Assembly (NCBI RefSeq): GCF_017353175.1
Contig: NZ_JAFMYW010000002.1
Location: 806,001-870,000, forward strand
DNA: 64,000 bases
Origin: Fibrella forsythiae
Lineage (GTDB): Bacteria > Bacteroidota > Bacteroidia > Cytophagales > Spirosomataceae
Direction of reading: 5' to 3'
Under the pieces are notes generated by a model. That model worked only from the letters and a program-made list of their open reading frames with translations, was not told the DNA's origin and did no database searches. This document shows, piece after piece, positions 7,313-17,315 of this stretch. The position numbers and the translations under genes were made by a program. Every line of letters starts with the position of its first letter. Positions within the stretch are counted from its first letter, which is position 1.

Positions 7313-8962
7313 CTACTTCCCAGCCTCTGCTTTCTGATCGTCGCGCAGGGTTGGGTATTTGATGCCCAACTGTTCCAGGTACGTCTTGTACTTGGCTGGG
7401 TTGTAATAAAACGCCTGTAGTTTCGGTTTGAAATCAGTCATGATCTTCTGATTCAAGTAAACGGCGGGGTTTTCTTTGGCAGTAATAAGCGGCGTGTATT
7501 TCAGCTCTTTTGTTTGCTCATTCACGTAGTACTCCTTTGCCTGCTGAATTAATTCCGGCGTCAGTAGCAGGTCGAGCAGGGTCATGGCCTCTGCTTTGGC
7601 CCCGGCAACAATGCCCTTGTGGGCAATGGGGGTAGCCATCGAAATAGCGTTGCTCCAGTGGTGACCGGGGAGGTCAGGAATGTTACTTGGGTATCGCAGT
7701 ACGATTGTGGGAACAGACCAGGCAATGTCAGCAATATCATCGGAGCCACCCGTAAGCGGCACGAACGTTTGACCACCCATCATCATGGTTGGGGCTGTGT
7801 TGGCAGGTAGGCTGAGGCTATCGAGTTTAACAGCGAGCCCTTCCGTTTTGCGGGCCATCATCTCTTTCTGCGTCGCTTTCGCCAGCATCTGATCGTCGGG
7901 CGACCAGGTTGGCAACCCTACCTTCTTGATATTAGCTGTCATGGCTTCGGCGATGGGCTTGTTAAAATGACCCGGCCATGCCGATCCCAGAATATCGTAG
8001 GTAAACTTGGTATCGGTCATTTTGGCGGCACCTTCAGCCATGGCTAGCCCCGTTTCAAACAGCTTGCGGATTTTCGGGTAGCTCCGTTCGCGGAAATAAT
8101 ACCAGACCGCCGCTTTAGACGGCACCACGTTGGGTTGATCGCCACCGTCGGAGATGACATAATGCGAGCGTTGGGTCAACTCAAGATGCTCGCGGCGGAA
8201 GTTCCAGCCGATGTTCATCAGTTCAACAGCATCGAGCGCCGACCGACCCCGCCAGGGTGCCCCTGCCGCGTGAGCGGCCGAGCCTTCAAAGTTGAACCGT
8301 ACCGAAATCAGGCCGTTGTTGCCTGCATCGCCATACGACGTAACCAGGTTATCGCCAACGTGGGTGAAAATGCAGGCGTCAACGTCTTTAAAGTATCCAT
8401 CCCGAATGTAGAATGCTTTGGCGCCGACGAGTTCTTCAGCTACGCCCGGCCATAGCATCAACGTACCTGGAATTTTGTCGCGCTCCATGATTTTCTTCAC
8501 AGACAGTGCAGCTACGATATTCAGTGCCTGCCCCGAATTATGCCCTTCACCGTGGCCGGGAGCCCCATCAACGATCGGGTCGCGGTAGGCTACGCCGGGC
8601 TTCTGGCTGGCTTTCGGAATACAGTCGATGTCAGACCCGATAGCGATGACCGGTTTACCGCTACCCCACGTGGCGATCCAGGCGGTGGGCATTCCCGAAA
8701 TGTTCTTCTGGATGGTGAACCCCTCTTTTTCGAGAAGGGTAGTCAGGTACGTGAAGGTTTCGGTTTCCTGAAAGCCAAGTTCCGAAAAGCTGAAGAGCAT
8801 GTCGTTGATCTGCTGGGCCTGATCCTTGCGGGCATCAACGGCCGATACGACCTCGGTCTTTAGTTTATCAAGCGGCGTGGGGGCTGGCTGTTTCCTGGCT
8901 TTTTGCGCTATCAGGCAAGTTGGCAGCAGACAGAGGAGGAGAAGCAGGTACGTGTGTTTCAT
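7313..8962 (-). CDS. Secreted M20 family amidohydrolase (AbgB-like)
   Basis: The product is 549 residues with a signal peptide (MKHTYLLLLLCLLPTCLIAQ). The M20 metal-binding fold follows: IAIGSDIDCIPK, then GHGEGHNSGQALNIVAALSV, LWPGVAEELVGAKAF, and a dimerisation insert containing GSAAHAAGAPWRGRSALDAV. The order and the GEGHNSG version of the metal site match the AbgB/aminobenzoyl-glutamate hydrolase branch rather than classic ArgE. It should hydrolyse an amide or peptide bond of an acylated amino acid in the periplasm or outside the cell. The C-terminal 100 residues, ending KYPTLRDDQKAEAGK, are typical of the Bacteroidota members. Confidence 0.9.
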   Translation of the reverse strand: MKHTYLLLLLCLLPTCLIAQKARKQPAPTPLDKLKTEVVSAVDARKDQAQQINDMLFSFSELGFQETETFTYLTTLLEKEGFTIQKNISGMPTAWIATWGSGKPVIAIGSDIDCIPKASQKPGVAYRDPIVDGAPGHGEGHNSGQALNIVAALSVKKIMERDKIPGTLMLWPGVAEELVGAKAFYIRDGYFKDVDACIFTHVGDNLVTSYGDAGNNGLISVRFNFEGSAAHAAGAPWRGRSALDAVELMNIGWNFRREHLELTQRSHYVISDGGDQPNVVPSKAAVWYYFRERSYPKIRKLFETGLAMAEGAAKMTDTKFTYDILGSAWPGHFNKPIAEAMTANIKKVGLPTWSPDDQMLAKATQKEMMARKTEGLAVKLDSLSLPANTAPTMMMGGQTFVPLTGGSDDIADIAWSVPTIVLRYPSNIPDLPGHHWSNAISMATPIAHKGIVAGAKAEAMTLLDLLLTPELIQQAKEYYVNEQTKELKYTPLITAKENPAVYLNQKIMTDFKPKLQAFYYNPAKYKTYLEQLGIKYPTLRDDQKAEAGK

Positions 8963-9068
8963 GGAGGTCTATTGCAGGTAGTTTCTACAGACAAGGTACT
9001 ACATATCAGCGCACGGAAAAGCTGACTCTCAATACTTTTCCAGCGAGTTTCCCTGCCAATAGACTCAA

Positions 9069-10238
9069 TTACCGGCTGATCAGCGGCACGGCTACCGTGA
9101 ACTGATAAGAGCGTGACGTAGCCAGACGAGTGACACCATCCATTACAACATGTGGTAGCGTCCGTAGTTCGACCAGCAGATGACGGCTATCACTGATCGG
9201 TAACTGAGCCCCTATGCCTAGTAGATACCCGATTCCAACTCCCTGTCTGATGGCAATGGGCGCATTAACTATATTATCGCCACTATACTTTCCGCCTACA
9301 TCGAATTTGTAGGCTAAACTGGCACCTGCTTTTGCATAGAGACGAACCGATCCGACATTGGCAACAACGAAACGGCCCGAAATCGGGAGCGTAAAATAGC
9401 GCTCCTGAAAGGAATATAACCGCGTGCGCTTGTCGGTCAAGTCTAACGGATTATTAACGGTAATGGTCTGGTCGGTGCTTACACTCGTGTAAACAAGTTC
9501 AACACCGAGTGAAAGTCGCTTTTCAGGAGCAAGTGTAAAAAACAGGCCCCCTATGCCTTTGTAATCGGTACTATATGATCCATTTGAATTCCAGGCCAGA
9601 TTGTATTTGTCCTGATTTGCACCGTAATACCAGGAGTTGGCAGCCCCGCCAGCCAGGAGCCCTGCTTCGTAGCGAAACTTCTTCTTCACGAGCGGCTGTA
9701 CCTGCCGGGGGTTAATACACTGATTATATGCGTTGATCACCCGCTCAAAGTAACTTCGACTAAAATAGTATGAACTACTGGCTAGTAATTGCTTAACCGA
9801 GGGATCCGTACAGCCGGTTAAGTGCTGGTTCAGCAACAGTAAGGCAACACTCTTACGAAGAGGGACAAATGTCTTATTCGGCAACTGGATGACATGAGTT
9901 AGCCGTTCGTCGGGCCTGATAAGCTCGAATAACCCCACTTGTCCCCGGCTGACCTCCTTAAGGAATACCTGTTCAGTTACGCCGTTCTCAACCCACTCTG
10001 CCGTTTTGACAAGTTGGTTTTCTGCTGAGTAAGCCACAATCTCGCCGGGCGTATACTGTCGGTCGGGGCCACCGAGCCTGCTTCTGAACCAGACAGCTTT
10101 ATTGTCTTTCGCTTTTAATTCTCCCCGGATGGTGTCTCCCTTTAACCTGACGACGTACCCAGGGACGAAAAACAGTTGAGCGGTAGCTGAACCGGTAAAA
10201 ACGAATACCAAAAGGATGAGGAATGGAAAGCGGTACAT
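9069..10238 (-). CDS. Outer-membrane beta-barrel protein of unknown function
   Basis: The product is 389 residues from ATG 10238 (MYRFPFLILLVFVFTGSATA, a signal peptide); an ATG nine codons upstream is less likely. The N-terminal 170 residues include GYVVRLKGDTIRGELKAK and a helical part with a Cys pair (LTGCTDPSVKQL, NAYNQCINPRQ), a layout common in uncharacterised Bacteroidota proteins. The C-terminal half alternates strands (YFTLPISGRFVVANVG, VRLYAKAGASLAYKFD, GVGIGYLLGIGAQLP) and ends in RSYQFTVAVPLISR, which suggests a small outer-membrane barrel. Function unknown. Confidence 0.75.
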   Translation of the reverse strand: MYRFPFLILLVFVFTGSATAQLFFVPGYVVRLKGDTIRGELKAKDNKAVWFRSRLGGPDRQYTPGEIVAYSAENQLVKTAEWVENGVTEQVFLKEVSRGQVGLFELIRPDERLTHVIQLPNKTFVPLRKSVALLLLNQHLTGCTDPSVKQLLASSSYYFSRSYFERVINAYNQCINPRQVQPLVKKKFRYEAGLLAGGAANSWYYGANQDKYNLAWNSNGSYSTDYKGIGGLFFTLAPEKRLSLGVELVYTSVSTDQTITVNNPLDLTDKRTRLYSFQERYFTLPISGRFVVANVGSVRLYAKAGASLAYKFDVGGKYSGDNIVNAPIAIRQGVGIGYLLGIGAQLPISDSRHLLVELRTLPHVVMDGVTRLATSRSYQFTVAVPLISR

Positions 10239-10416
10239 GAAAGATGTTTTATAAAATGAATGCAAGAGTATAAATGTATAAGTAAATGGGATACGGTAAA
10301 TCGTTACGGATATGAATTGAACAGGCTATGTATTGATTCCCTGGCATTGGTACAGATTTAGTTTATTAGGTTCGTTTTGGGGCGTGGGATTTAGAGCCAA
10401 ACCCGTGAAGATGTAG

Positions 10417-10424
10417 TACTTTTG
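10417..10424 (+). promoter_or_regulatory. Putative -7 element for icd
   Basis: TACTTTTG at 10417-10424 fits the TAnnTTTG -7 consensus of Bacteroidota, 43 bp before the icd start. No clean TTTG at the -33 spacing is visible. Confidence 0.45.
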
Positions 10425-10467
10425 CGCCCGATTTGTATCGATTATTCTCGCATCTAACCGCAGTACA

Positions 10468-11685
10468 ATGGAAAAAATTAAAGTGGCTAATCCGGTAGTT
10501 GAACTGGACGGCGACGAAATGACCCGCATTATCTGGAAGTTTATTAAAGACAAGCTGATTCTTCCTTACGTTGATGTCGATATCAAATACTTTGACCTCG
10601 GGATCGAGTACCGTGATGAAACCAACGATCAGGTAACGATCGATGCCGCCAACGCCATTAAACAATACGGTGTAGGTATCAAATGCGCCACCATCACACC
10701 CGATGAGCAGCGTGTGAAAGAATTTAACCTGAAGCAGATGTGGAAGTCGCCAAACGGCACGATCCGCAACATTCTGGATGGTACCGTGTTCCGCGAGCCT
10801 ATCGTGATGGAGAACGTACCCCGACTGGTAACCAACTGGACAGCGCCGATCATCATTGGTCGTCATGCATTCGGTGATCAGTACCGCGCTACCGATTTCG
10901 TGGTGCCTGGCCCTGGTAAACTGACTATGAAGTTTGAAGGTGAAGACGGAACTGTACAGGAGTACGACGTATTCAATTTCAAAGCCGCTGGCGTGGCTAT
11001 GGGTATGTATAACCTCGACGAGTCGATTCGTGGGTTTGCCCGTGCCTGTATGAACGTAGCCCTGCAAAAAGGCTGGCCGTTGTACCTGTCAACGAAGAAC
11101 ACGATCCTGAAAAAATACGACGGTCGCTTCAAAGATATTTTTCAGGAAGTATACGACGCTGAGTTCGCCGGGAAAATCGAGTACGAACACCGCCTGATCG
11201 ATGACATGGTAGCGTCGGCCCTGAAATGGAATGGTAATTTCGTGTGGGCTTGTAAGAACTACGACGGTGACGTTCAATCTGACACCGTTGCGCAGGGCTT
11301 TGGTTCACTGGGTCTGATGACCTCAGTACTATTAACGCCCGATGGCGAAACCATGGAAGCTGAAGCGGCGCATGGTACCGTAACGCGGCACTACCGCGAA
11401 TACCAGAAAGGGAACAAGACGAGCACCAACCCAATCGCGTCGATCTACGCCTGGACACGTGGTCTGGCCTTCCGGGGTAAATTAGACGGCAACCAACCTT
11501 TGATCGACTTCGCCAACGCACTGGAAGCTGTATGCGTAGAAGTGGTTGAAAGCGGTAAAATGACCAAAGACCTGGCCTTGTCGGTATACCCACAGGGAAC
11601 CAAGCTGACGGCCAACGAACATTACCTGAACACTGAAGACTTCCTCGACGCGCTGGATCAGGCGTTGCAGGCAAAGTTATCGTAA
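10468..11685 (+). CDS. icd: NADP-dependent isocitrate dehydrogenase (eukaryote-like subfamily)
   Basis: The product is 405 residues, the normal length for the homodimeric subfamily shared with eukaryotic cytosolic/mitochondrial IDH. Motifs are [14 protein letters not shown] at the N-terminus, [36 protein letters not shown] (substrate Ser/Asn/Arg loop), and [18 protein letters not shown] near residue 310 (NADP-binding and Mg/isocitrate site). It converts isocitrate to 2-oxoglutarate and CO2 in the TCA cycle, producing NADPH. It is monocistronic, with a perfect palindromic terminator after it. Confidence 0.97.
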   Translation: MEKIKVANPVVELDGDEMTRIIWKFIKDKLILPYVDVDIKYFDLGIEYRDETNDQVTIDAANAIKQYGVGIKCATITPDEQRVKEFNLKQMWKSPNGTIRNILDGTVFREPIVMENVPRLVTNWTAPIIIGRHAFGDQYRATDFVVPGPGKLTMKFEGEDGTVQEYDVFNFKAAGVAMGMYNLDESIRGFARACMNVALQKGWPLYLSTKNTILKKYDGRFKDIFQEVYDAEFAGKIEYEHRLIDDMVASALKWNGNFVWACKNYDGDVQSDTVAQGFGSLGLMTSVLLTPDGETMEAEAAHGTVTRHYREYQKGNKTSTNPIASIYAWTRGLAFRGKLDGNQPLIDFANALEAVCVEVVESGKMTKDLALSVYPQGTKLTANEHYLNTEDFLDALDQALQAKLS

Positions 11686-11715
11686 CGGTAAATCGTAGTT
11701 TCAGTTTACTTTTCC

Positions 11716-11749
11716 AGACCTATAAGGTTCTTAAGAACCTTATAGGTCT
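11716..11749. terminator. 34-bp perfect palindrome after icd
   Basis: AGACCTATAAGGTTCTT is followed directly by its exact reverse complement, then TTTCTTT. It is a strong bidirectional terminator signature between icd and the Dabb gene. Confidence 0.85.
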
Positions 11750-11775
11750 TTTCTTTACCCCAAAACCAACCCACA

Positions 11776-12207
11776 ATGATTAAATCATTCGCTTTTCTTT
11801 TCGCTGCAACACTGCTATCAGCAAGCTCTTTTGCTAGCTCGACATCAGAAACACCACGGCCACCCAAAAAACAAACGGCAACGTCAGTTGCTGCCAAATC
11901 TATGGTTCAACACATCGTCCTGTTCAAGTTCAAACCGGAAGCAACCCCGGAAAAAGTGGCCGAGATCGTAGCGGCATTTGAAGCGCTGCCATCGAAGATC
12001 AAAGAGATCAAAGGCTTTCAGTGGGGCACTAACAACAGCCCCGAGAAGCTTGACAAAGGCCTGACGCACGCGTTCATTCTGACTTTCGACAATGAGAAAG
12101 ACCGGGATACGTACCTGCCACACCCAGCGCATAAAGCATTCGGCGGTATTGTTGGCCCCTGGCTGGCCGACGTAACGGTGGTTGACTTTACGAATAAGGG
12201 AAAATAA
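11776..12207 (+). CDS. Dabb (stress-responsive A/B barrel) domain protein, exported
   Basis: The product is 143 residues. A signal peptide (MIKSFAFLFAATLLSASSFAS) and a short low-complexity linker (TPRPPKKQTATSVA) precede a single Dabb domain at about residues 42-138: VQHIVLFKFKPEATPEKV, FEALPSKIKEIKGFQWG, and the conserved DRDTYLPHPAHKAF. Dabb proteins are small ferredoxin-like alpha/beta dimers; the substrate of periplasmic Bacteroidota members is unknown. The gene stands alone between icd and the convergent TPR gene. Confidence 0.9.
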   Translation: MIKSFAFLFAATLLSASSFASSTSETPRPPKKQTATSVAAKSMVQHIVLFKFKPEATPEKVAEIVAAFEALPSKIKEIKGFQWGTNNSPEKLDKGLTHAFILTFDNEKDRDTYLPHPAHKAFGGIVGPWLADVTVVDFTNKGK

Positions 12208-12208
12208 G

Positions 12209-12301
12209 GGTGAAAAGGAGGAAGGGGAGAAGGGAGGAAAGGGATTGTTGACTCTGCGTCAGCAATCCCTTTCCTCCCTTCTCCCCTTCCTCCTTTTCAC
12301 C
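12209..12301. terminator. 39-bp perfect inverted repeat filling a convergent gap
   Basis: Arm 12209-12247 (GGTGAAAAGGAGGAAGGGGA...) is the exact reverse complement of 12263-12301. The inner five positions also pair, with one wobble. The element occupies the whole space between the two convergent stop codons (12207 and 12303). The arms are almost pure purine and pure pyrimidine. Confidence 0.88.
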
Positions 12302-12302
12302 T

Positions 12303-13712
12303 CTATTCTTCCTTTCTGTGATACTGCTGAATGATCTTGTACAGGGCCTTCTGCTTTTCCAGTTCAGGGAAAAACTCGAATAGCTGTACATGGGTATCGT
12401 AATCGAGCGTCAGGGCAGTTTCCAGATTCAGCAGTGCGTCGCGGTAATTACCCGCGTAGATCTGGTACACGACCGCCCGGTAATACAGGTCGGCTTCCTG
12501 CGGTAGCTCGGTCAGGCCAATCTGGATAATGCCGTATGCCTTATCATAATCCCCCTGATCAAATGGAATCAGCGACCACATCAGGTACACATCTGCATTG
12601 GCCGGGTCTACTTCTGATGCCTTTTCAAAGGCCTCGATGCTGGAAACGACGTTGCCGATCTTGTATTCCGTTTCGGCCAGAATAACGTAATAATCGGCGT
12701 TGTTGTCGTTGAGTTTAATGGCTTTTTGCAGGAACGGAATGGCTTCGTACCACTTGCCCAGTTCGCTCATACATGCACCAATACCATACCAGGCTTCGTC
12801 CCAGAGAGCATCGAGCTTGGTAGCTTCACGGTACTCCTTGATAGCCTCCGGAAGCCGGTCCTGCCGTTCCAGACAGGCACCCAGATGTGTGTAGGTATCG
12901 GCTGTGGGTTCTTCGTACTTGAGCGTCTGCCGATAAGCCGTTTCGGCCCGATCGAACTGCCCAAGGTTCATGAACGTATTGCCCAGGTTGAAGTACGCCG
13001 ACGCAAAATCTTCCTTAATGACGATGGCGTAATCGTAGGCTTCGGCGGCTTCGGTAAACCGACTCAGCTTGCTGTAGGCAATTCCCAGATTATACCACGC
13101 ATTATACGAGTACGGATCTTTATCGATCAGCCCCTCGTAATAGGGCAGATGTGCCTCAAGCTCACCGTTAATGTCAAGGCAAAACGATAGCTCGTACAGT
13201 GCGCTCTCGTTGTTCGGATTGAGGTCAATCGCCTTTTTGTAATGCGCCACGGCCTCTTCGAACTTACCCCAGTTCTGATAGCTTTGGGCCATCTGAAAAA
13301 AGACGTCGTCCTGATCGTCGGTGCGATCGAGCATGTCGGTCAGCACCTCGATGGATTCTTCGAAGCGGCCGGCCATGTTGAGCACCGTGCCGCGCATATA
13401 CTGCACGTCGAGGTCGCCGGGGTTAAAGAGACCTGCGCTATCTAGTTGGTCAATGCTTTCGTCAAAACGTTGAAAATTAGCCAGAATCTGGGCCCGGTCG
13501 AGCATCAGTTCCAGCGCGTAAGGAAAATTGGCCAATCCTGATTCGGCTGCTTTAAAAGCACGTTCAAGATCAGCCTCGTTGAGGTAGTGTTCAACCAGAC
13601 GTTCGTAGACGTCGAGGTCGAAATAAAAATTTTCTTCGCTGGCGAGCATCTGCTCAAAGCGCTGAATGCTCTCTTTGATGTCGCCAGCCCGTTCGTCAAA
13701 CTCTTGCTCCAT
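12303..13712 (-). CDS. Tetratricopeptide repeat protein
   Basis: The product is 469 residues from ATG 13712 (MEQEFDERAGDIKESIQRFE); upstream codons in the frame look non-coding. It consists of about eleven TPR units, with clear copies such as AVAHYKKAIDLNPNNESALYEL, YNAWYNLGIAYSKLSRFTEA, SAYFNLGNTFMNLGQFDRAE and EAWYGIGACMSELGKWYEA. There is no signal peptide or membrane segment, so it is a cytosolic scaffold. The same all-TPR, about 460-residue protein is widespread in Cytophagales without a known partner. The gene ends against the long hairpin at 12209-12301. Confidence 0.9.
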   Translation of the reverse strand: MEQEFDERAGDIKESIQRFEQMLASEENFYFDLDVYERLVEHYLNEADLERAFKAAESGLANFPYALELMLDRAQILANFQRFDESIDQLDSAGLFNPGDLDVQYMRGTVLNMAGRFEESIEVLTDMLDRTDDQDDVFFQMAQSYQNWGKFEEAVAHYKKAIDLNPNNESALYELSFCLDINGELEAHLPYYEGLIDKDPYSYNAWYNLGIAYSKLSRFTEAAEAYDYAIVIKEDFASAYFNLGNTFMNLGQFDRAETAYRQTLKYEEPTADTYTHLGACLERQDRLPEAIKEYREATKLDALWDEAWYGIGACMSELGKWYEAIPFLQKAIKLNDNNADYYVILAETEYKIGNVVSSIEAFEKASEVDPANADVYLMWSLIPFDQGDYDKAYGIIQIGLTELPQEADLYYRAVVYQIYAGNYRDALLNLETALTLDYDTHVQLFEFFPELEKQKALYKIIQQYHRKEE

Positions 13713-13873
13713 GTAGCTGTGTCGATTCACGAACCACCACGTACGATTTGCCGAAAAGCGGAATGCGTAAGTCGAAGGTCGTACCGCACGGGATAGGGGA
13801 CGCACCACAGGCGCGATTTATCCGATGTTGTTATGAAATATATAGAGAAAAACACAAACTTCAATAGCCCGGT

Positions 13874-14896
13874 TCAAATACTTTCTCTATGCTTTACTTG
13901 ACTGGCAATTCGAGTCAGGGTCACGTTTAACGGGCGGTACTGGAAATCAATTGACTGTGTAATTCGCTCACCAGGATAGTAGTATCGGTGACTCGCTCCG
14001 CGGGCCGTTTCCTGGGTGATCAATGGCGACGTACCTGTAATAAACGAACGAACGGCTTCTGCAGATGCCATGACTTTTGCCAGGGCGGGCGGTACCCGAA
14101 TACTCGGTGGACGTTTACCCATTGCCTGCGCCAGTTTGGAAAGAAAATCCTGATAGGACATGGCGCCTGCGTTCAAGATAAAGCGTTCGTCAACCACTTC
14201 GCTGTGAAGTAATTTTACGATAGCTTCGGCCACATCGAGTACGTCGACGTAATTGATATCGCCTTCCGTGTAAAACCGGTTTTCGTCGTGCACGTACTTG
14301 ATTAACTGGGTGCTACTACGCGTCCAGTCGCCTTCCCCCAGTACAACGGATGGGTTTACCATCACCACCGGCAATCCTTCGGCGCTGCCCCGCCACACTT
14401 CCAGTTCTGCCCGGTATTTGGTTTTGGCGTAGGCCGAGTTCAGAGGCGATTCTTCCCATTTCTGATCTTCTGTCAGCACAACGGGCTGTCCGGGTACGTT
14501 GCTTTTCGATTCAGGTCTTCCTAAGGCCGCTACAGAACTTAGGTACGCCAATTTCCGTACGCCCCTCATCAAACATACATTGACGATATTGGCGGTGCCT
14601 TCTACATTGACCTGCTCCATCCGGGCGCGGTCTTTTGGGACAAATGAGACGATGGCGGCGCAGTGAATAACATCGCCACCGGGTGTAATGGCTGTTTCGA
14701 GCGACGGGATGTCGAGTACATCACCATCGAGCCAGGTGATCTGGCTGGCTATGTCGGTCAGCAACCCATATCCGTTTCCAGCGCGATACAGCGCCGACAC
14801 GGGCCGCCCCAGCGATAGCAGATAACGTACCACATGTGAGCCGATCAGGCCGGTGGCCCCGGTAACGAGCGTTGAGTTAGGTAGCGATGATGTCAT
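13874..14896 (-). CDS. NAD-dependent epimerase/dehydratase family protein (extended SDR)
   Basis: The product is 340 residues from ATG 14896 (MTSSLPNSTLVTGATGLIGS). The Rossmann GxxGxxG motif is TGATGLIG (residues 12-19), DGDVLD is the acidic turn, and the catalytic YxxxK is YAKTK, preceded by the SSVAALG strand with its Ser. VVMVNPSVVLGEGDW is the usual post-catalytic strand. It resembles dihydroflavonol-4-reductase/3-beta-HSD-like SDRs and should use NAD(P) to oxidise or reduce a sugar- or lipid-linked substrate. It is divergent from metG. The substrate is unknown. Confidence 0.9.
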   Translation of the reverse strand: MTSSLPNSTLVTGATGLIGSHVVRYLLSLGRPVSALYRAGNGYGLLTDIASQITWLDGDVLDIPSLETAITPGGDVIHCAAIVSFVPKDRARMEQVNVEGTANIVNVCLMRGVRKLAYLSSVAALGRPESKSNVPGQPVVLTEDQKWEESPLNSAYAKTKYRAELEVWRGSAEGLPVVMVNPSVVLGEGDWTRSSTQLIKYVHDENRFYTEGDINYVDVLDVAEAIVKLLHSEVVDERFILNAGAMSYQDFLSKLAQAMGKRPPSIRVPPALAKVMASAEAVRSFITGTSPLITQETARGASHRYYYPGERITQSIDFQYRPLNVTLTRIASQVKHRESI

Positions 14897-15020
14897 TCGG
14901 TGGTTGATGTAGCGTAAAAAACCGGAGCCCGTTTCTTCCATGACGGTCGGGGAGTAGCTACAGGTACGTCGGCTGTGGCTGGTAATTGCGTAAACATAAC
15001 AACTCTTGCCCTTGAATGGC

Positions 15021-15028
15021 TAATTTTG
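15021..15028 (+). promoter_or_regulatory. Putative -7 element for metG
   Basis: TAATTTTG fits TAnnTTTG, 66 bp upstream of the metG ATG. There is no good -33 TTTG at the expected spacing. Confidence 0.4.
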
Positions 15029-15093
15029 CAGCCCAATAACCGATACATCCGCAACCCGAAACGGCTCTCTGTACGGGTTGAGGTACTTGCTAT

Positions 15094-17238
15094 ATGCTCG
15101 AAAATCCACAACGCTATACTGTCACGGCGGCGCTCATTTACGCCAACGGACCTATTCATATAGGGCACCTGGCTGGCTGCTACCTGCCCGCTGATATCTA
15201 CGTTCGCTACCTGCGCGGAACGGGCCGCGATGTGGCCTTTATCTCCGGTACCGACGAACATGGCGTGCCCATCACGATCAAGGCCAAGAAAGAAGGCATC
15301 ACACCGCAACAGGTTGTCGATAAGTACTATACGCAGATAAAAGATTCGTTTGAGCAGTTCGGTATCTCATTCGATATCTACTCGCGTACCTCTAATCCGG
15401 TTCACCACGACACGTCGCAGCAGTTTTTTACGACCCTGTTCGATAAAGGTTATTTTGATGAGGAAGTGACCGAGCAATACTTCGACGAAGTGGCGAACCA
15501 GTTCCTGGCCGACCGTTACATCGTGGGTACGTGTCCGGTCTGCGCGAACCCGAATGCCTATGGCGACCAGTGCGAACGCTGCGGTACGGCTCTCAGCCCC
15601 AACGAGTTGATTGAGCCACATTCGACGCTGTCGGGCTCGAAACCGGTGAAACGGCAGACCAAAAACTGGAACCTGCCGCTCGATCGGATGCAACCTCAGA
15701 TTGAGCAGTATGTGAATAGCCACACCGAATGGAAAACCAACGTGTTTGGTCAATGCCAGTCGTGGCTGAAGGAAGGTCTGCGCCCCCGCGCCATGACCCG
15801 CGACCTGGAATGGGGCATCAAAGTGCCACTGGCCGACGCCGAGGGGAAAGTGCTCTACGTTTGGTTCGATGCGCCGATTGGCTATATCTCGATGACCAAG
15901 GAATGGGCCGACCAGCAAGGCCGTGACTGGGAACTGTACTGGAAAGACGAGAAGACCAAACTGGTGCATTTCATCGGGAAAGATAACATCGTGTTCCACT
16001 GCATCATTTTCCCGGCCATGCTGATGGCCGAAGGAAGCCTGATTCTGGCCGATAACGTACCTGCCAACGAGTTCATGAACCTCGAGGGCGACAAGATCAG
16101 TACGTCGCGTAACTGGGCGGTGTGGCTGCATGAATACCTCGACGAACTGCCCGGCAAGCAGGATGTGCTCAGGTACGTGCTGGCGGCCAATGCGCCCGAA
16201 ACAAAGGATTCGGAGTTTACGTGGAAAGATTTTCAGACGCGGAACAACTCCGAGCTGGTTGGCATCTTCGGCAATTTCGTGAACCGCGCCGTGGTACTGA
16301 CGCATAAATTCAACGAAGGGCACGTACCTGCGTTCTCTGTGCCGCTCGATGAGACACAACTGGCTGTTGATCAGGTGTTGATGGACGAGCTGGCGCAGTA
16401 TCCCGATCGGATAGGGCAGGCCATTGAGCAGTACCGGTTCCGCGAAGCATTGAGTTTGCTGATGGATGTAGCGCGTTTGGGTAATAAATATTTTGCCGAA
16501 ACGGAACCCTGGAAGGTCGTAAAAACTGATCCACAACGGGCCAACACAATTCTTAATCTGGCCCTACAGGTAGCGGCCAACCTGGCTATCTTGTGCGAGC
16601 CGTTCCTGCCATTTACGGCTCAGAAGCTACACGCACAACTTGGCCTGACCGAAAAACTCGATTGGACCAACGCCGGCCGTACTGACCTGCTCGTTGAAGG
16701 CGCGCCACTGGCTCCGGCCGAACTGCTGTTTGCCAAGCTGGAAGACGACTTTATTCAAGTACAAATCGACAAACTGAACAAGACTAAAGAAATGAATTCA
16801 GCCGAAAATGCAGGAGTTCCTGCCGCAGCTACGCCGGAAGCGAACGTACCTACCGATGGGACGCCTGAAGCCCTTGAAGAGTTGGCCCTGAAAACTGTGC
16901 CCACACTGAAGGAAGAGATCACATATGATGATTTTGCTAAACTCGATATCCGCATCGGTACAATCACCGAAGCCGAACGCGTGCCGAAAAGCGATAAGCT
17001 ACTGAAACTACAAGTCAATGACGGAATGGGCGGTCGGCAGATTCTGAGCGGTATTGCCAGGCATTTTACGCCCGAAGAACTGATCGGCAAACAGGTAACC
17101 TTTCTGGCCAATCTGGCTCCGCGCAAGATGATGGGGCAGATATCGCAGGGAATGATCCTGATGGCCGAAGACGCCGACGGTGCACTGGCGATGCTGCCAC
17201 CCCACAAAGAAGTCTGGAACGGCGGAACGGTATCGTAA
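15094..17238 (+). CDS. metG: Methionyl-tRNA synthetase with C-terminal tRNA-binding domain
   Basis: The product is 714 residues. The catalytic core starts [21 protein letters not shown] (HIGH motif near residue 22). The connective domain carries a zinc knuckle CPVCANPN...CERCG, and the KMSKS loop is the KISTS variant ([10 protein letters not shown], about residue 334). The anticodon helical bundle contains [15 protein letters not shown]. After an Ala/Pro-rich linker, an EMAP-II-like OB domain ([20 protein letters not shown] to the end) forms the dimerisation/tRNA-binding module. It charges tRNA(Met). Full length, intact. Confidence 0.97.
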   Translation: MLENPQRYTVTAALIYANGPIHIGHLAGCYLPADIYVRYLRGTGRDVAFISGTDEHGVPITIKAKKEGITPQQVVDKYYTQIKDSFEQFGISFDIYSRTSNPVHHDTSQQFFTTLFDKGYFDEEVTEQYFDEVANQFLADRYIVGTCPVCANPNAYGDQCERCGTALSPNELIEPHSTLSGSKPVKRQTKNWNLPLDRMQPQIEQYVNSHTEWKTNVFGQCQSWLKEGLRPRAMTRDLEWGIKVPLADAEGKVLYVWFDAPIGYISMTKEWADQQGRDWELYWKDEKTKLVHFIGKDNIVFHCIIFPAMLMAEGSLILADNVPANEFMNLEGDKISTSRNWAVWLHEYLDELPGKQDVLRYVLAANAPETKDSEFTWKDFQTRNNSELVGIFGNFVNRAVVLTHKFNEGHVPAFSVPLDETQLAVDQVLMDELAQYPDRIGQAIEQYRFREALSLLMDVARLGNKYFAETEPWKVVKTDPQRANTILNLALQVAANLAILCEPFLPFTAQKLHAQLGLTEKLDWTNAGRTDLLVEGAPLAPAELLFAKLEDDFIQVQIDKLNKTKEMNSAENAGVPAAATPEANVPTDGTPEALEELALKTVPTLKEEITYDDFAKLDIRIGTITEAERVPKSDKLLKLQVNDGMGGRQILSGIARHFTPEELIGKQVTFLANLAPRKMMGQISQGMILMAEDADGALAMLPPHKEVWNGGTVS

Positions 17239-17239
17239 G

Positions 17240-17315
17240 AAAGTCAATAGTCGATAGTGGCGCTGCTGTATCCGAATACGGTGATACAGCAGCGCCACTA
17301 TCGACTATTGACTTT
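17240..17315. terminator. 33-bp perfect inverted repeat between metG and rsmA
   Basis: Arm 17240-17272 (AAAGTCAATAGTCGATAGTG...) is exactly complementary to 17283-17315 with a 10-nt loop. It spans the gap between the two convergent stop codons, overlapping the rsmA stop by one base. Confidence 0.88.

Noticed and set aside
10366-11067. 233-codon antisense frame over icd
   Set aside because: Shadow of the strongly conserved isocitrate dehydrogenase frame; no start context or family match.
15367-16536. 389-codon open frame antisense to metG
   Set aside because: It lies wholly inside the conserved metG coding sequence, has low-complexity His/Arg/Gln-rich composition typical of the complement of a GC-rich gene, and shows no domain.
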